The position numbers and the translations under genes are program-made. A DNA stretch of 64,000 nt, from contig UGTZ01000001.1 in assembly GCA_900455085.1 (NCBI GenBank), positions 3,998,501 through 4,062,500 of the forward strand, given 5' to 3'. Shown one piece after another: positions 56,983-64,000 of this stretch (positions are counted from its first letter, which is position 1; each line of letters opens with the position of its first letter). The notes below the pieces were generated by a model. That model saw only the letters and a list, made by a program, of their open reading frames with translations, made no database searches and was not told the DNA's origin. Source of the DNA: Providencia rettgeri. Its GTDB lineage: Bacteria; Pseudomonadota; Gammaproteobacteria; Enterobacterales; Enterobacteriaceae.

Positions 56983-58162
56983 TAACTCGCCACATTATCT
57001 GATTGAATAACAACGTGTTCACCCTCGCTAATCCCCTCAAGTACTTCGACGAAATGGCGATCATTAATCCCCACTTTGATAGTGCGAATTTCCGGTTTTT
57101 CATTGTTGATCACGGTCACTTCATATTGGTTTGCACCTACCGCTCGCCCCAGTGCACTAACGGGGAGTCGTAACGCATCTTTCGCTTGTGCAACACGAAT
57201 AAATACTTGCGCTGTCATTGATGTCTTTAATGCACGATCGGCGTTATCAACCTCAAATGTTCCGTTGTAATAAATTGCACTGTTCTGTTGCCCCCCAGAA
57301 TTATTGTTATTTTCATCAAGCGCTTCGGGAGGAATGGGTTGAACATACCCCATGGTACTTTCGTAGTGCGTTTCAGGGTCCGCAATCACATAGAATGTGA
57401 GGGGTTGGCCTGGGCGAATTTTTGAATATCCGCTTCCGAAATTCGTGTCTGAACCTGCATTTTATCTAGGTTCGCCAGCACTAAAATGGTCGGTGCTGTC
57501 TGTGAAGAAACGATGGTTTGCCCTTCGTTCGCCACAATACCTAGTACTTCGCCACTAATCGGCGCGATGATCCGTGTAAAATTGAGGTTAGCTTGTGCAG
57601 TTTGCACGTCCATTTCTGATTGCGTGATTAACGCCTCATTGACATTAACCTGCTGTAATTGCGCCTCATATTGGGCTTGTGCTTGTTCATATTCACTGCG
57701 AATACCAGAGCCATCTCTCTGCATCACCACTTGGCGCCGATAGGCTTTGATATACTGTATTAATGTCGCTTCTGCAGCCCGTTTTTGCGCCTGAGCACTG
57801 GATAACCGAGCGGTTGCATTTTTGAGCTCAGACTGCTGGATAGTTGGGTCGATTTCTGCCAACAATTCCCCTTTAACTACTTTGTCGCCTTGTTTTACAT
57901 ACAGTTTTTTGATTTGCCCGTTAACCTGAGCCCCTACGTTAACTTGCATTGAGGGCTTTAATGTCCCCGTGACCATGACAACTTTTTCAATATCGCCACG
58001 TTCCACCGATAAAATTGCGTTTTCATGCAACGCTGGCGCGGGTGATTGCCAAACAAAACGGCCGATCACCACGATCAGCACAAGTAGTGCTACCAACCCA
58101 CCTAAAATGCGTAATCGTTGAGTCGTTAAACCCAATTTTGGTGCTACGTGGCGAGAGGTCAT
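56982..58162 (-). pseudogene. MacA-like periplasmic adaptor, frameshifted
   Basis: Membrane anchor (GGLVALLVLIVVIGRFVW), lipoyl half-motifs and hairpin (VNGQIKKLYVKQGDKVVKGELLAEIDPTIQ), and FTRIIAPISGEVLGIVANEGQTI in the first frame, ending at 57386. The beta-barrel and membrane-proximal domains (DNADRALKTSMTAQVFIRV) continue in the next frame from about 57418. One A missing from the five-A run (57419-57423) explains it; six restores ISEADIQKIRPGQPLTFYV and 393 residues (E. coli MacA 371). If real, the MacB-like pump would lack its adaptor. Confidence 0.88.
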
Positions 58163-60363
58163 GAGGGAGTTCCTTCCATTGCCGCTAACAAAGAAGGTTC
58201 AGGTTGAGGCGTGCTTACTGTCACACAAGAGGCTTTATTAGGGCTGTTCTCAAGACTTAATTTCCCATCAACTATTCGGTAAAGTGCATCGAAATTAGCC
58301 GCCAGCTCTTCACTGTGAGTGACAACAATCAATGTCTTACCTGTTTTCTGACAATGTGACTGAATGGTCGCCATGACTATTTTCGCCGTTTCTTCATCCA
58401 AATTGGCGGTGGGCTCATCCAATAACAAAATAGGACGGGCACTGTATAAAGAACGAGCCAATAACAAACGTTGACGTTGCCCAAGTGACAGCGCCGCATG
58501 GCTTTCTCTTATTAACGCATTAACCCCACCAGGTAATTGATTAATCACTGCACTGAGAGCCAGTTTATCAAGCAACACTTCGACTCTTTTTTTATCTTTT
58601 TCGCGGAAGTTAGGGTCAAATAGCGTGATGTTATCTAAGACGGTCGCATTAAATAAAATATCTTCTTGGCTTTGCAAGCAAACCAATTGCGTAAGCTGCT
58701 GCACACTAACGGCCTCACCGTTGGACTCGCATACTCCTTGCTGTGGACTGAATAAACCCGCGATTGTCCGTAATAATGTGCTTTTTCCTGCTCCTGACTC
58801 CCCAACAATGGCAACCTGCGTGCCTGAAGGTAAGTCTAATGACACATTATTTAAAATCGGTTTCGCAGGGTCATAACTGAAATGAATCCCATTGAAAGAT
58901 AAGTGAGGGGCTTTTCCTAGCACTGCGGCTTGTTTTTCGTGGAATGGCGCGGTGTCCTGCTCACTTTTCTTAGGGAATAAAGAATGGGCACGTGTATCAA
59001 TAATATGCAGTTGCGACTTATGGATAATCGCATAAAAAATACGCGTCACATAATTGGTGAAAATTTGACGCAAGAAACTATAAGCAAAGAAATCCCCCAA
59101 AGAAATTAACTCATTGGCCACCATGGGTAAAACCACTAACATAAAAATGACCATCTCCAAACTACCGGTTAATTGATAGATGCCATCTTTAATTTGTTGA
59201 TACACATTTCTGCGTTGCATACAGGTAAACAATTCACGGCTTAACCATGCAAATTGCGCCTTACGCTGATTTTCTATCCCTGCTGTTTTTATAGTCAGAA
59301 TGCCCTGCAGCGTCTCCATAAAAAAGTCATTTAATTCTGCTGATTTTAACTGTAACTGTTGGGTATACCACCGATCACGAATTATCGCCCATACACTAAT
59401 TAAGCCCATCACGGTAACACCCGCAGCTGAAATAACTGCTAATACGGGCGCAATCCAAAACATGGTACCTAATGCTATCGCACAAATAACCCAATCCGTT
59501 CGTAGCCCGTTATCCAGCTCGATTTTTTCGGTTAATGCCCCCTGCCAAGCAACAAAACGGCTAAACACATCCCCGGGGGCGCGTTTTTCAAAAAAGCGCA
59601 ATGGATTACTCAATAAACGGGAAAAACCCACCCCGCTTTTAATCAACACAAAGTGTTTTACGAAACGCTCGCTTAGTATTCTCACGCCGAGTGCTAACAG
59701 TGTTGCAACCACAAAGGCAACAATGAACCAGCCGTAAGGGAAAATGGCATTTTTAGCGTCGGAAAAAGCTTGGTTGATCGCATTGCTAACCATTGCTGGC
59801 ATTAAAAATAGCGTTAAAGAAACCAAAAAAGCGAATATCATCAACCAATAAACACCACGAATTTCTGAGGTTTCTTTCAGGCTCATTGCATGAGGGGCTT
59901 TTTTCCCTGTAGTCCCATCATTTCTGTCTTCTGGTGCGAGTGACTCAATTTTTTCCAGCGCAGTATCTGGTTCTAAAATTAATGCGTAACCGCTGATTTC
60001 CGCTTTTAATGCAGAGAAAGGTAACCACTGCTGCCCAATTGCAGGGTTCATCACGCACACGTTATTTCCTTTGCGATAAGCAAGCAGTACAAAATGGCTT
60101 GCTCCGTAATGTAAAATAGCGGGAAGTGGTAAGCTATTGAGCTCTTGGTGCTCAAATAGCACTGGTGTCGTCGCAACACCGTAATTAGCTAAAATGGACG
60201 AAAGGTCAATCAAAGAAGTTCCATGATCCGATGCTGGATACACCTCTCGCAGCGTTTCAAGAGAAACATTGAGACCTTGAGTTTGTGCTAACATCGCAAT
60301 ACATGCTAAGCCACATTCATTGGTTTCTTCTTGAGAAACAAAATTTGGAATAATATTTTTCAT
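58159..60363 (-). CDS. Peptidase-containing ABC exporter (C39 family, PCAT)
   Basis: 734 residues. N-terminal C39 peptidase: oxyanion Gln11, Cys17 in NECGLACIAML, His90 in ASHFVLLAY, with Asn106 (MNPAIG) where Asp is usual. Then six membrane helices and an ATPase (GESGAGKST, LSLGQRQR in place of LSGGQ, ILLLDEPTANLD, VTHSEE). PCATs cut leaders after a double glycine and export the core; a matching precursor is encoded at 62089. Overlaps the MacA-like gene by 4 bp. Confidence 0.93.
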   Translation of the reverse strand: MKNIIPNFVSQEETNECGLACIAMLAQTQGLNVSLETLREVYPASDHGTSLIDLSSILANYGVATTPVLFEHQELNSLPLPAILHYGASHFVLLAYRKGNNVCVMNPAIGQQWLPFSALKAEISGYALILEPDTALEKIESLAPEDRNDGTTGKKAPHAMSLKETSEIRGVYWLMIFAFLVSLTLFLMPAMVSNAINQAFSDAKNAIFPYGWFIVAFVVATLLALGVRILSERFVKHFVLIKSGVGFSRLLSNPLRFFEKRAPGDVFSRFVAWQGALTEKIELDNGLRTDWVICAIALGTMFWIAPVLAVISAAGVTVMGLISVWAIIRDRWYTQQLQLKSAELNDFFMETLQGILTIKTAGIENQRKAQFAWLSRELFTCMQRRNVYQQIKDGIYQLTGSLEMVIFMLVVLPMVANELISLGDFFAYSFLRQIFTNYVTRIFYAIIHKSQLHIIDTRAHSLFPKKSEQDTAPFHEKQAAVLGKAPHLSFNGIHFSYDPAKPILNNVSLDLPSGTQVAIVGESGAGKSTLLRTIAGLFSPQQGVCESNGEAVSVQQLTQLVCLQSQEDILFNATVLDNITLFDPNFREKDKKRVEVLLDKLALSAVINQLPGGVNALIRESHAALSLGQRQRLLLARSLYSARPILLLDEPTANLDEETAKIVMATIQSHCQKTGKTLIVVTHSEELAANFDALYRIVDGKLSLENSPNKASCVTVSTPQPEPSLLAAMEGTPS

Positions 60364-60369
60364 TATTAT

Positions 60370-61326
60370 TTAATGGCTAATAAAATAAAGTGAATGGCTA
60401 TGCCATAAAAGCCAATCATTGGGATAATGACGAACCGCATTTTCAATGATGGCGGGCATTTGAGTTGCAACATCTTTTGCTGCAACAGGCGGATAAACCT
60501 TGATTTTTAAACCGTTTTGGTAGTACAGATGATAAAAAACTACCTGTGCCGAAATCGCACTGGATAAACGCACTACACCATTGTGCAGCTTTGCTGCACG
60601 GTTAAATAAATGGCACGATAATTTGCTCGACGCCCCTTCTTCTGTTTGAACCGTGTAATCAGGGGTGATATCAGGAAAAATAATTATATTCTTTTGCCCT
60701 GTCGCCGCTTCTGTCATCGCAGTCATTAACTGGCTAGCTAATACTTTATTCCCTTGATGAATAGAACAATACGATAAATTCACCTGCCCTAACTCACGTG
60801 CCGAGGCGTTATACTTCTGCTGTTCTGCACTCGACGAAACCACCACCGTCGCATTGCCTGGAGTCACCCCCGCGCCAACCATGGTAGCTAAAACATCAGA
60901 AACCATATGCAATGGAGCAAGTACAACGGGGTTATTTTGTTGGTGCAAAGGCGCAACGACGCTATCAAGTTCAAGGGTACAAACTCGAACTTGCGCCATG
61001 ATTTTTTGGTTTTGTCCCCATGTGGCTGCCTCTTCCAAAATGAAGCGTCGAACAGCTATCCAGCTCATATCAATATGCCCTTTCGTTTCCATTAAACTAC
61101 GAAAGTTTTCCGTGGCGACTTTATTCCGATTACGATATTGACGACCTAATAAGCCGACGCGACATAATAAATTGGAGACAAATAATACCGATGTGATATA
61201 GCCTCGGCGCAATAACAACCGTAAAAAGGCAAGTCCACTATGATTAAGTTTTTGATATCCTTTTTTAAACGGCATCAAACAGTTTTTCGCTGTAAATACC
61301 GTCCAGACAATGCAAAACCGGATCAC
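60370..61326 (-). CDS. LpxL/HtrB-like acyltransferase
   Basis: 318 residues, with an N-terminal hydrophobic segment (ITSVLFVSNLLCRVGLLG). Central VVLAPLHMVSDVLATMVGAG aligns with the catalytic His-acid region of LpxL-family (LPLAT) enzymes, though the His-to-Asp spacing is one residue shorter; then IIIFPDITPDY and RHYPNDWLLWHSHS near the C terminus, matching the YPEQWLW-like ending of the family. LpxL enzymes use acyl-ACP donors. Acceptor here unknown; the dedicated ACP and precursor peptide in the same operon suggest peptide or glycolipid acylation. Confidence 0.72.
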   Translation of the reverse strand: MIRFCIVWTVFTAKNCLMPFKKGYQKLNHSGLAFLRLLLRRGYITSVLFVSNLLCRVGLLGRQYRNRNKVATENFRSLMETKGHIDMSWIAVRRFILEEAATWGQNQKIMAQVRVCTLELDSVVAPLHQQNNPVVLAPLHMVSDVLATMVGAGVTPGNATVVVSSSAEQQKYNASARELGQVNLSYCSIHQGNKVLASQLMTAMTEAATGQKNIIIFPDITPDYTVQTEEGASSKLSCHLFNRAAKLHNGVVRLSSAISAQVVFYHLYYQNGLKIKVYPPVAAKDVATQMPAIIENAVRHYPNDWLLWHSHSLYFISH

Positions 61327-62009
61327 CGTAACTCCTTATTGCTTTTGTCTAATAACTCAAGCATATAAGCAGTAAAGTCTGCAAAATCACGGTCTTGATA
61401 GACGACATAGCGTTTATTGATAATAAATGCAGGTGTTCCAGTAATTTGATAAAACTTGCTAATTTCAAGCATGTTTTTCAGACGTTCTTGAACCGCTTGG
61501 CTTTCACTGGTTTTTAGGTATTGGGTTGAATCAACATTGTGCTGTTTTAACCATTGGTTTAAGACATCTTTGTTAGCTAAATCAAGCTTATCATTGATAA
61601 CGGCAGTATAAAGATCTTGACGGTATTGAGATTCCACTCCCATCTCTTCCAATGTCGCAAAAATAGGCGCATAAGCAGCAAGCCCCATATTATTATCCAT
61701 GGCTAAATGCACGACTTTAAAGTTGACGTTCTCAGGGAGTGTTTTTTCGAATTGACTGACATTATCATGATTTACGGCACAATAATGGCAACCATAAGAA
61801 AGGACTTCTATGATGCTGTTATTTTCTTTTATTGGACTCAATAAAACTTGTTCACTATTAAATTCAATAAAAGAAGAGCTTTGTGCATCATCATTTGAGA
61901 AAGTGTTAAAAACAAAAATATGATAGAACAAAACCGTCATGAGCGAAGAAGCGATAATAACAAATAGAGTATAAAGTGTAATAGTTATTGGTTTAAAACG
62001 AGTATTCAT
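61323..62009 (-). CDS. Membrane-anchored DsbA-like thiol oxidoreductase
   Basis: 228 residues from ATG 62009 (MNTRFKPITITLYTLF). One N-terminal membrane anchor, then a thioredoxin fold with helical insert: active site SYGCHYCAVNH (CxxC) and cis-proline in TGTPAFIINKR. The frame is open to 62066, but that part would span the hairpin at 62038-62063. Expected to face the periplasm and form disulfides, which suits a four-cysteine exported peptide. Overlaps the acyltransferase gene by 4 bp. Confidence 0.88.
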   Translation of the reverse strand: MNTRFKPITITLYTLFVIIASSLMTVLFYHIFVFNTFSNDDAQSSSFIEFNSEQVLLSPIKENNSIIEVLSYGCHYCAVNHDNVSQFEKTLPENVNFKVVHLAMDNNMGLAAYAPIFATLEEMGVESQYRQDLYTAVINDKLDLANKDVLNQWLKQHNVDSTQYLKTSESQAVQERLKNMLEISKFYQITGTPAFIINKRYVVYQDRDFADFTAYMLELLDKSNKELR

Positions 62010-62037
62010 AACAGTTAATTCCATTCCGGTACGAAAA

Positions 62038-62063
62038 ATACATGGGGATAGCTCCCCATGTAT
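62038..62063 (-). terminator. Attenuator-like terminator between peptide and maturation genes
   Basis: ATACATGGGG and CCCCATGTAT form an exact 10-bp stem with a 6-nt loop, and leftward transcription continues into TTTTTCG. It lies 25 bp after the peptide stop and 28 bp before the DsbA-like start. Partial termination would give more peptide mRNA than export/maturation mRNA. Confidence 0.82.
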
Positions 62064-62088
62064 CAATTAATAAAAATCAAATTTAATA

Positions 62089-62286
62089 CTATGGAGCTGT
62101 TACATCACAGTTTGATGCACCAACAGCTTTTGCTTTGTATGTTTTATTACCGTGCTTATCAGTACAAGTGGTCACTAATTGGCAAGATTTAACACCACCA
62201 ACAGTGATGCTCTCGTAAGAATTAGTACAAACTTGTTTTGTTCCACCAACTACAGCAGCAGCTTCGATAGCATTTAACTTTTTCAT
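62089..62286 (-). CDS. Double-glycine leader precursor peptide, four cysteines
   Basis: 65 residues. Leader MKKLNAIEAAAVVGG has the positions recognised by C39 peptidases: Leu4 (-12), Glu8 (-8), Val12 (-4), Gly14-Gly15. The 50-residue core has Cys20, Cys35, Cys41 and Cys60, a Gly-Gly at 30-31, many Thr/Ser/Lys and a C-terminal DVTAP. AAAGGA precedes the ATG. Leader length equals that of class II microcins. Two disulfides are likely. Antibacterial activity is inferred only; the product might also be a signal or a modified lipopeptide. Confidence 0.88.
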   Translation of the reverse strand: MKKLNAIEAAAVVGGTKQVCTNSYESITVGGVKSCQLVTTCTDKHGNKTYKAKAVGASNCDVTAP

Positions 62287-62327
62287 GTTATTTCCTTTAA
62301 TATAGATTTTAATTAATAAAACGCCCT

Positions 62328-62354
62328 ATTTATTGATAATTAACACCAATAAAT
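62328..62354. promoter_or_regulatory. Inverted repeat upstream of the precursor peptide
   Basis: ATTTATTG (62328-62335) and CAATAAAT (62347-62354), exact 8-bp arms 11 bp apart, about 42-68 bp upstream of the peptide start. Position suits an operator; no clear -35/-10 pair could be fixed. Confidence 0.4.
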
Positions 62355-62396
62355 CCTTTAGATTTTTAATTAACACACGAATTACCGCATGGATAA

Positions 62397-64000
62397 CTAA
62401 AAATTCAATCCTTCTAATTTCTCATTATTATCAAATAAAAAAATCGCTTTTTCTTTGACGCTTTTTGTTTTCTCTTTCTCACCTAATTCATTTAAAACAA
62501 GGATCCAAGAAAAATAAACATTAAGATCTGGGCAAGAACGCGAATAGTTTTCTGCCCAAGATGAAAATAAATTCAAATAATAAGGGTTTTGTGTCTCGTT
62601 ATAGCGTAATAAATACCCCATATTGAGATCTAATTTGTAACGGTCATCGATTAAATAGTATTTCCATTCACTATAATCAGGCTCATTCATTGAAAGAAGA
62701 TACTGCTGTCCTGTTTTTTCTATATATGTTAAATATTGCTGTGTTTGCAAAGTAAAATACAATAACCCCATGGATAACAAACCACCTAACGCAATAATTG
62801 TTTTCGAAAAATACCCTACAAACTTATTCAATGAATATTTTTTAGTTGGAACATCGGCACAACGTATTAACAATATCAATACCACACCATGAGGTATGGA
62901 TAGCCACAATGGAAACTCTGTCATCATATGAAAAACAATTGGTAACGCAATAACTAAAAAAACATAATTGTTATTTTTATTTTTTAATGAAGAATAAAGT
63001 AGATGCACACCACCAATAATAACTAACAATATTGCCGCAATACCAACTAACCCACCTTCAACCATCCAACGCAATATCTCATTGTGTGGATGTGAAATAA
63101 CCTTTTCACTGGTTCCTAGCAAACCACCACCAAAACGCTCTAAAAATACAGATTCAAAACTACCAACCCCAGAGCCAAATAAAATATTTTCGCTAAATAA
63201 ATATAAACTATGTTGCCATAGCACCCATCTAATATGTGATGTTTGTAATTTACTTTCAGAAAAGTCAGAAATATTAAAACTAACTTTTATTCCATAGCCA
63301 ATAATAAGACCGATAACAATCGCTATTAAAGAGTAAACAATATATTGACGATGATACTTTGCGAAAAAATAAAAAACAATAACAATTAATAATAAATTTA
63401 AATATCCAGTTAATGATTGGGACAATGGCAATACCATGCTCATTAAAATGAGACTCACAATGATAATGGCAAACGCATACCGTGTGACAGTTCTCATTAA
63501 AATAAACATGCCTATTGCACTGGCAATACCAACACAAATAAAACTAGAAAGAACATTAACTTGTTGGAATACACCATATGGCCTATCCCCTGATATCGGA
63601 AAAAAATTAAAAACCTGTGCTATTGAATATAGACTCTCAATAATAGCAGCAAATAATACACTGCAAACAATTATTTTCAATACAGTTTCTGAAATATTTA
63701 TTTGCAATAAAGCTTGATAAAAAAACAACGCCCCCAATAACCAATACGCAGTCAAGTACGCATTAAGCTGGTAATTTTCTGGCGAAAAAAAACACAAGCC
63801 TAATAATAAGACTAACCCAATCGTAATATAATTACTCGACTTAGAATAGTATAAGGTTAAATTTTTAATTTGTGTAATACTAATCATCACAATAAAAAAA
63901 GCAATAAAAAAACCACTAATTATATTGAATGGCAATGACAAACCTGTTCCGCCCATATTCGGCAGATAAATATGCGATATAATGCCAAAAAATATAATGA
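62397..64000 (-). CDS. PglL/Wzy-type O-oligosaccharyltransferase, 5' end outside window
   Basis: Reads in frame across the right edge (IISHIYLPNMGGTGLSLPFN near the edge is the conserved N-terminal part of PglL-type ligases), so the ATG at 63956 is probably not the start. At least 534 residues are visible: about twelve membrane helices, the Wzy_C-type loop with WQHSLYLFSENILFGSGVGSFE and VISHPHNEILRW (ligase His), then a soluble TPR-like tail (NPYYLNLFSSWAENYS). Such enzymes move lipid-linked glycans to proteins or lipopolysaccharide. It ends 110 bp before the precursor peptide gene. Confidence 0.85.
   Translation of the reverse strand, partial: IIFFGIISHIYLPNMGGTGLSLPFNIISGFFIAFFIVMISITQIKNLTLYYSKSSNYITIGLVLLLGLCFFSPENYQLNAYLTAYWLLGALFFYQALLQINISETVLKIIVCSVLFAAIIESLYSIAQVFNFFPISGDRPYGVFQQVNVLSSFICVGIASAIGMFILMRTVTRYAFAIIIVSLILMSMVLPLSQSLTGYLNLLLIVIVFYFFAKYHRQYIVYSLIAIVIGLIIGYGIKVSFNISDFSESKLQTSHIRWVLWQHSLYLFSENILFGSGVGSFESVFLERFGGGLLGTSEKVISHPHNEILRWMVEGGLVGIAAILLVIIGGVHLLYSSLKNKNNNYVFLVIALPIVFHMMTEFPLWLSIPHGVVLILLIRCADVPTKKYSLNKFVGYFSKTIIALGGLLSMGLLYFTLQTQQYLTYIEKTGQQYLLSMNEPDYSEWKYYLIDDRYKLDLNMGYLLRYNETQNPYYLNLFSSWAENYSRSCPDLNVYFSWILVLNELGEKEKTKSVKEKAIFLFDNNEKLEGLNF

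Noticed and set aside
1..64000. CRISPR array, tRNA or rRNA genes, prophage or integrase
   Set aside because: No regularly spaced repeats, no tRNA cloverleaf or rRNA-like sequence and no integrase or phage structural genes were seen.

Overview
The window looks like chromosome of a gamma-proteobacterium in the Morganellaceae, most likely Providencia. This rests on close resemblance to enterobacterial NarGHJI, DmsABCD and YegTUVW, on MrpJ/MR/P-type fimbrial genes typical of Proteus and Providencia, and on a fairly low GC content. No rRNA, tRNA or CRISPR array was found.

Layout. (1) 1-5433: a catabolic cluster (sodium symporter, RidA, amidohydrolase, KDPGal aldolase, KDGal kinase) under a divergent IclR-type regulator, with three matching 13-bp operators. 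(2) 5443-16467: nitrate respiration (narK-narGHJI leftward, narX-narL rightward) with FNR- and NarL-type sites between. (3) 16480-20186: CdaR-type regulator, glycerate kinase and an anion symporter. (4) 20309-25420: thiolase, reductase, CoA-transferase and acyl-CoA ligase, a short/medium-chain acid pathway; then a YghU-type glutathione transferase. (5) 27343-37081: an AT-rich MR/P-like fimbrial operon with two MrpJ-type regulators, whose usher gene is split by a recent IS1-family insertion. (6) 37215-45381: an OlsF-type acyltransferase, an FNR-controlled tri-heme peroxidase, and the yegTUV operon with its convergent regulator yegW. (7) 45491-50117: dmsABC plus dmsD. (8) 50526-62286: a tightly packed eleven-gene leftward operon, followed at the window edge by an oligosaccharyltransferase-like gene.

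The most interesting part is region 8. A 65-residue precursor with a classic 15-residue double-glycine leader and four cysteines comes first. It is followed by an attenuator-like hairpin and then a DsbA-like oxidoreductase, an LpxL-like acyltransferase, a C39-peptidase ABC exporter, a MacA/MacB/TolC-type trio, and a private fatty-acid module (ketosynthase, MaoC-type dehydratase, acyl carrier protein, ketoreductase). The simplest reading is a secreted, disulfide-bonded and possibly fatty-acylated ribosomal peptide. That combination is not one I can match to a named system.

A second theme is frame integrity. Seven single-base length differences, each removable by changing one short homopolymer by one base, break the amidohydrolase, narG (twice), narX, narL, yegW and the macA-like gene. 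Their even spread suggests sequencing error, although four of the seven fall in the nitrate locus and real decay there is not excluded.
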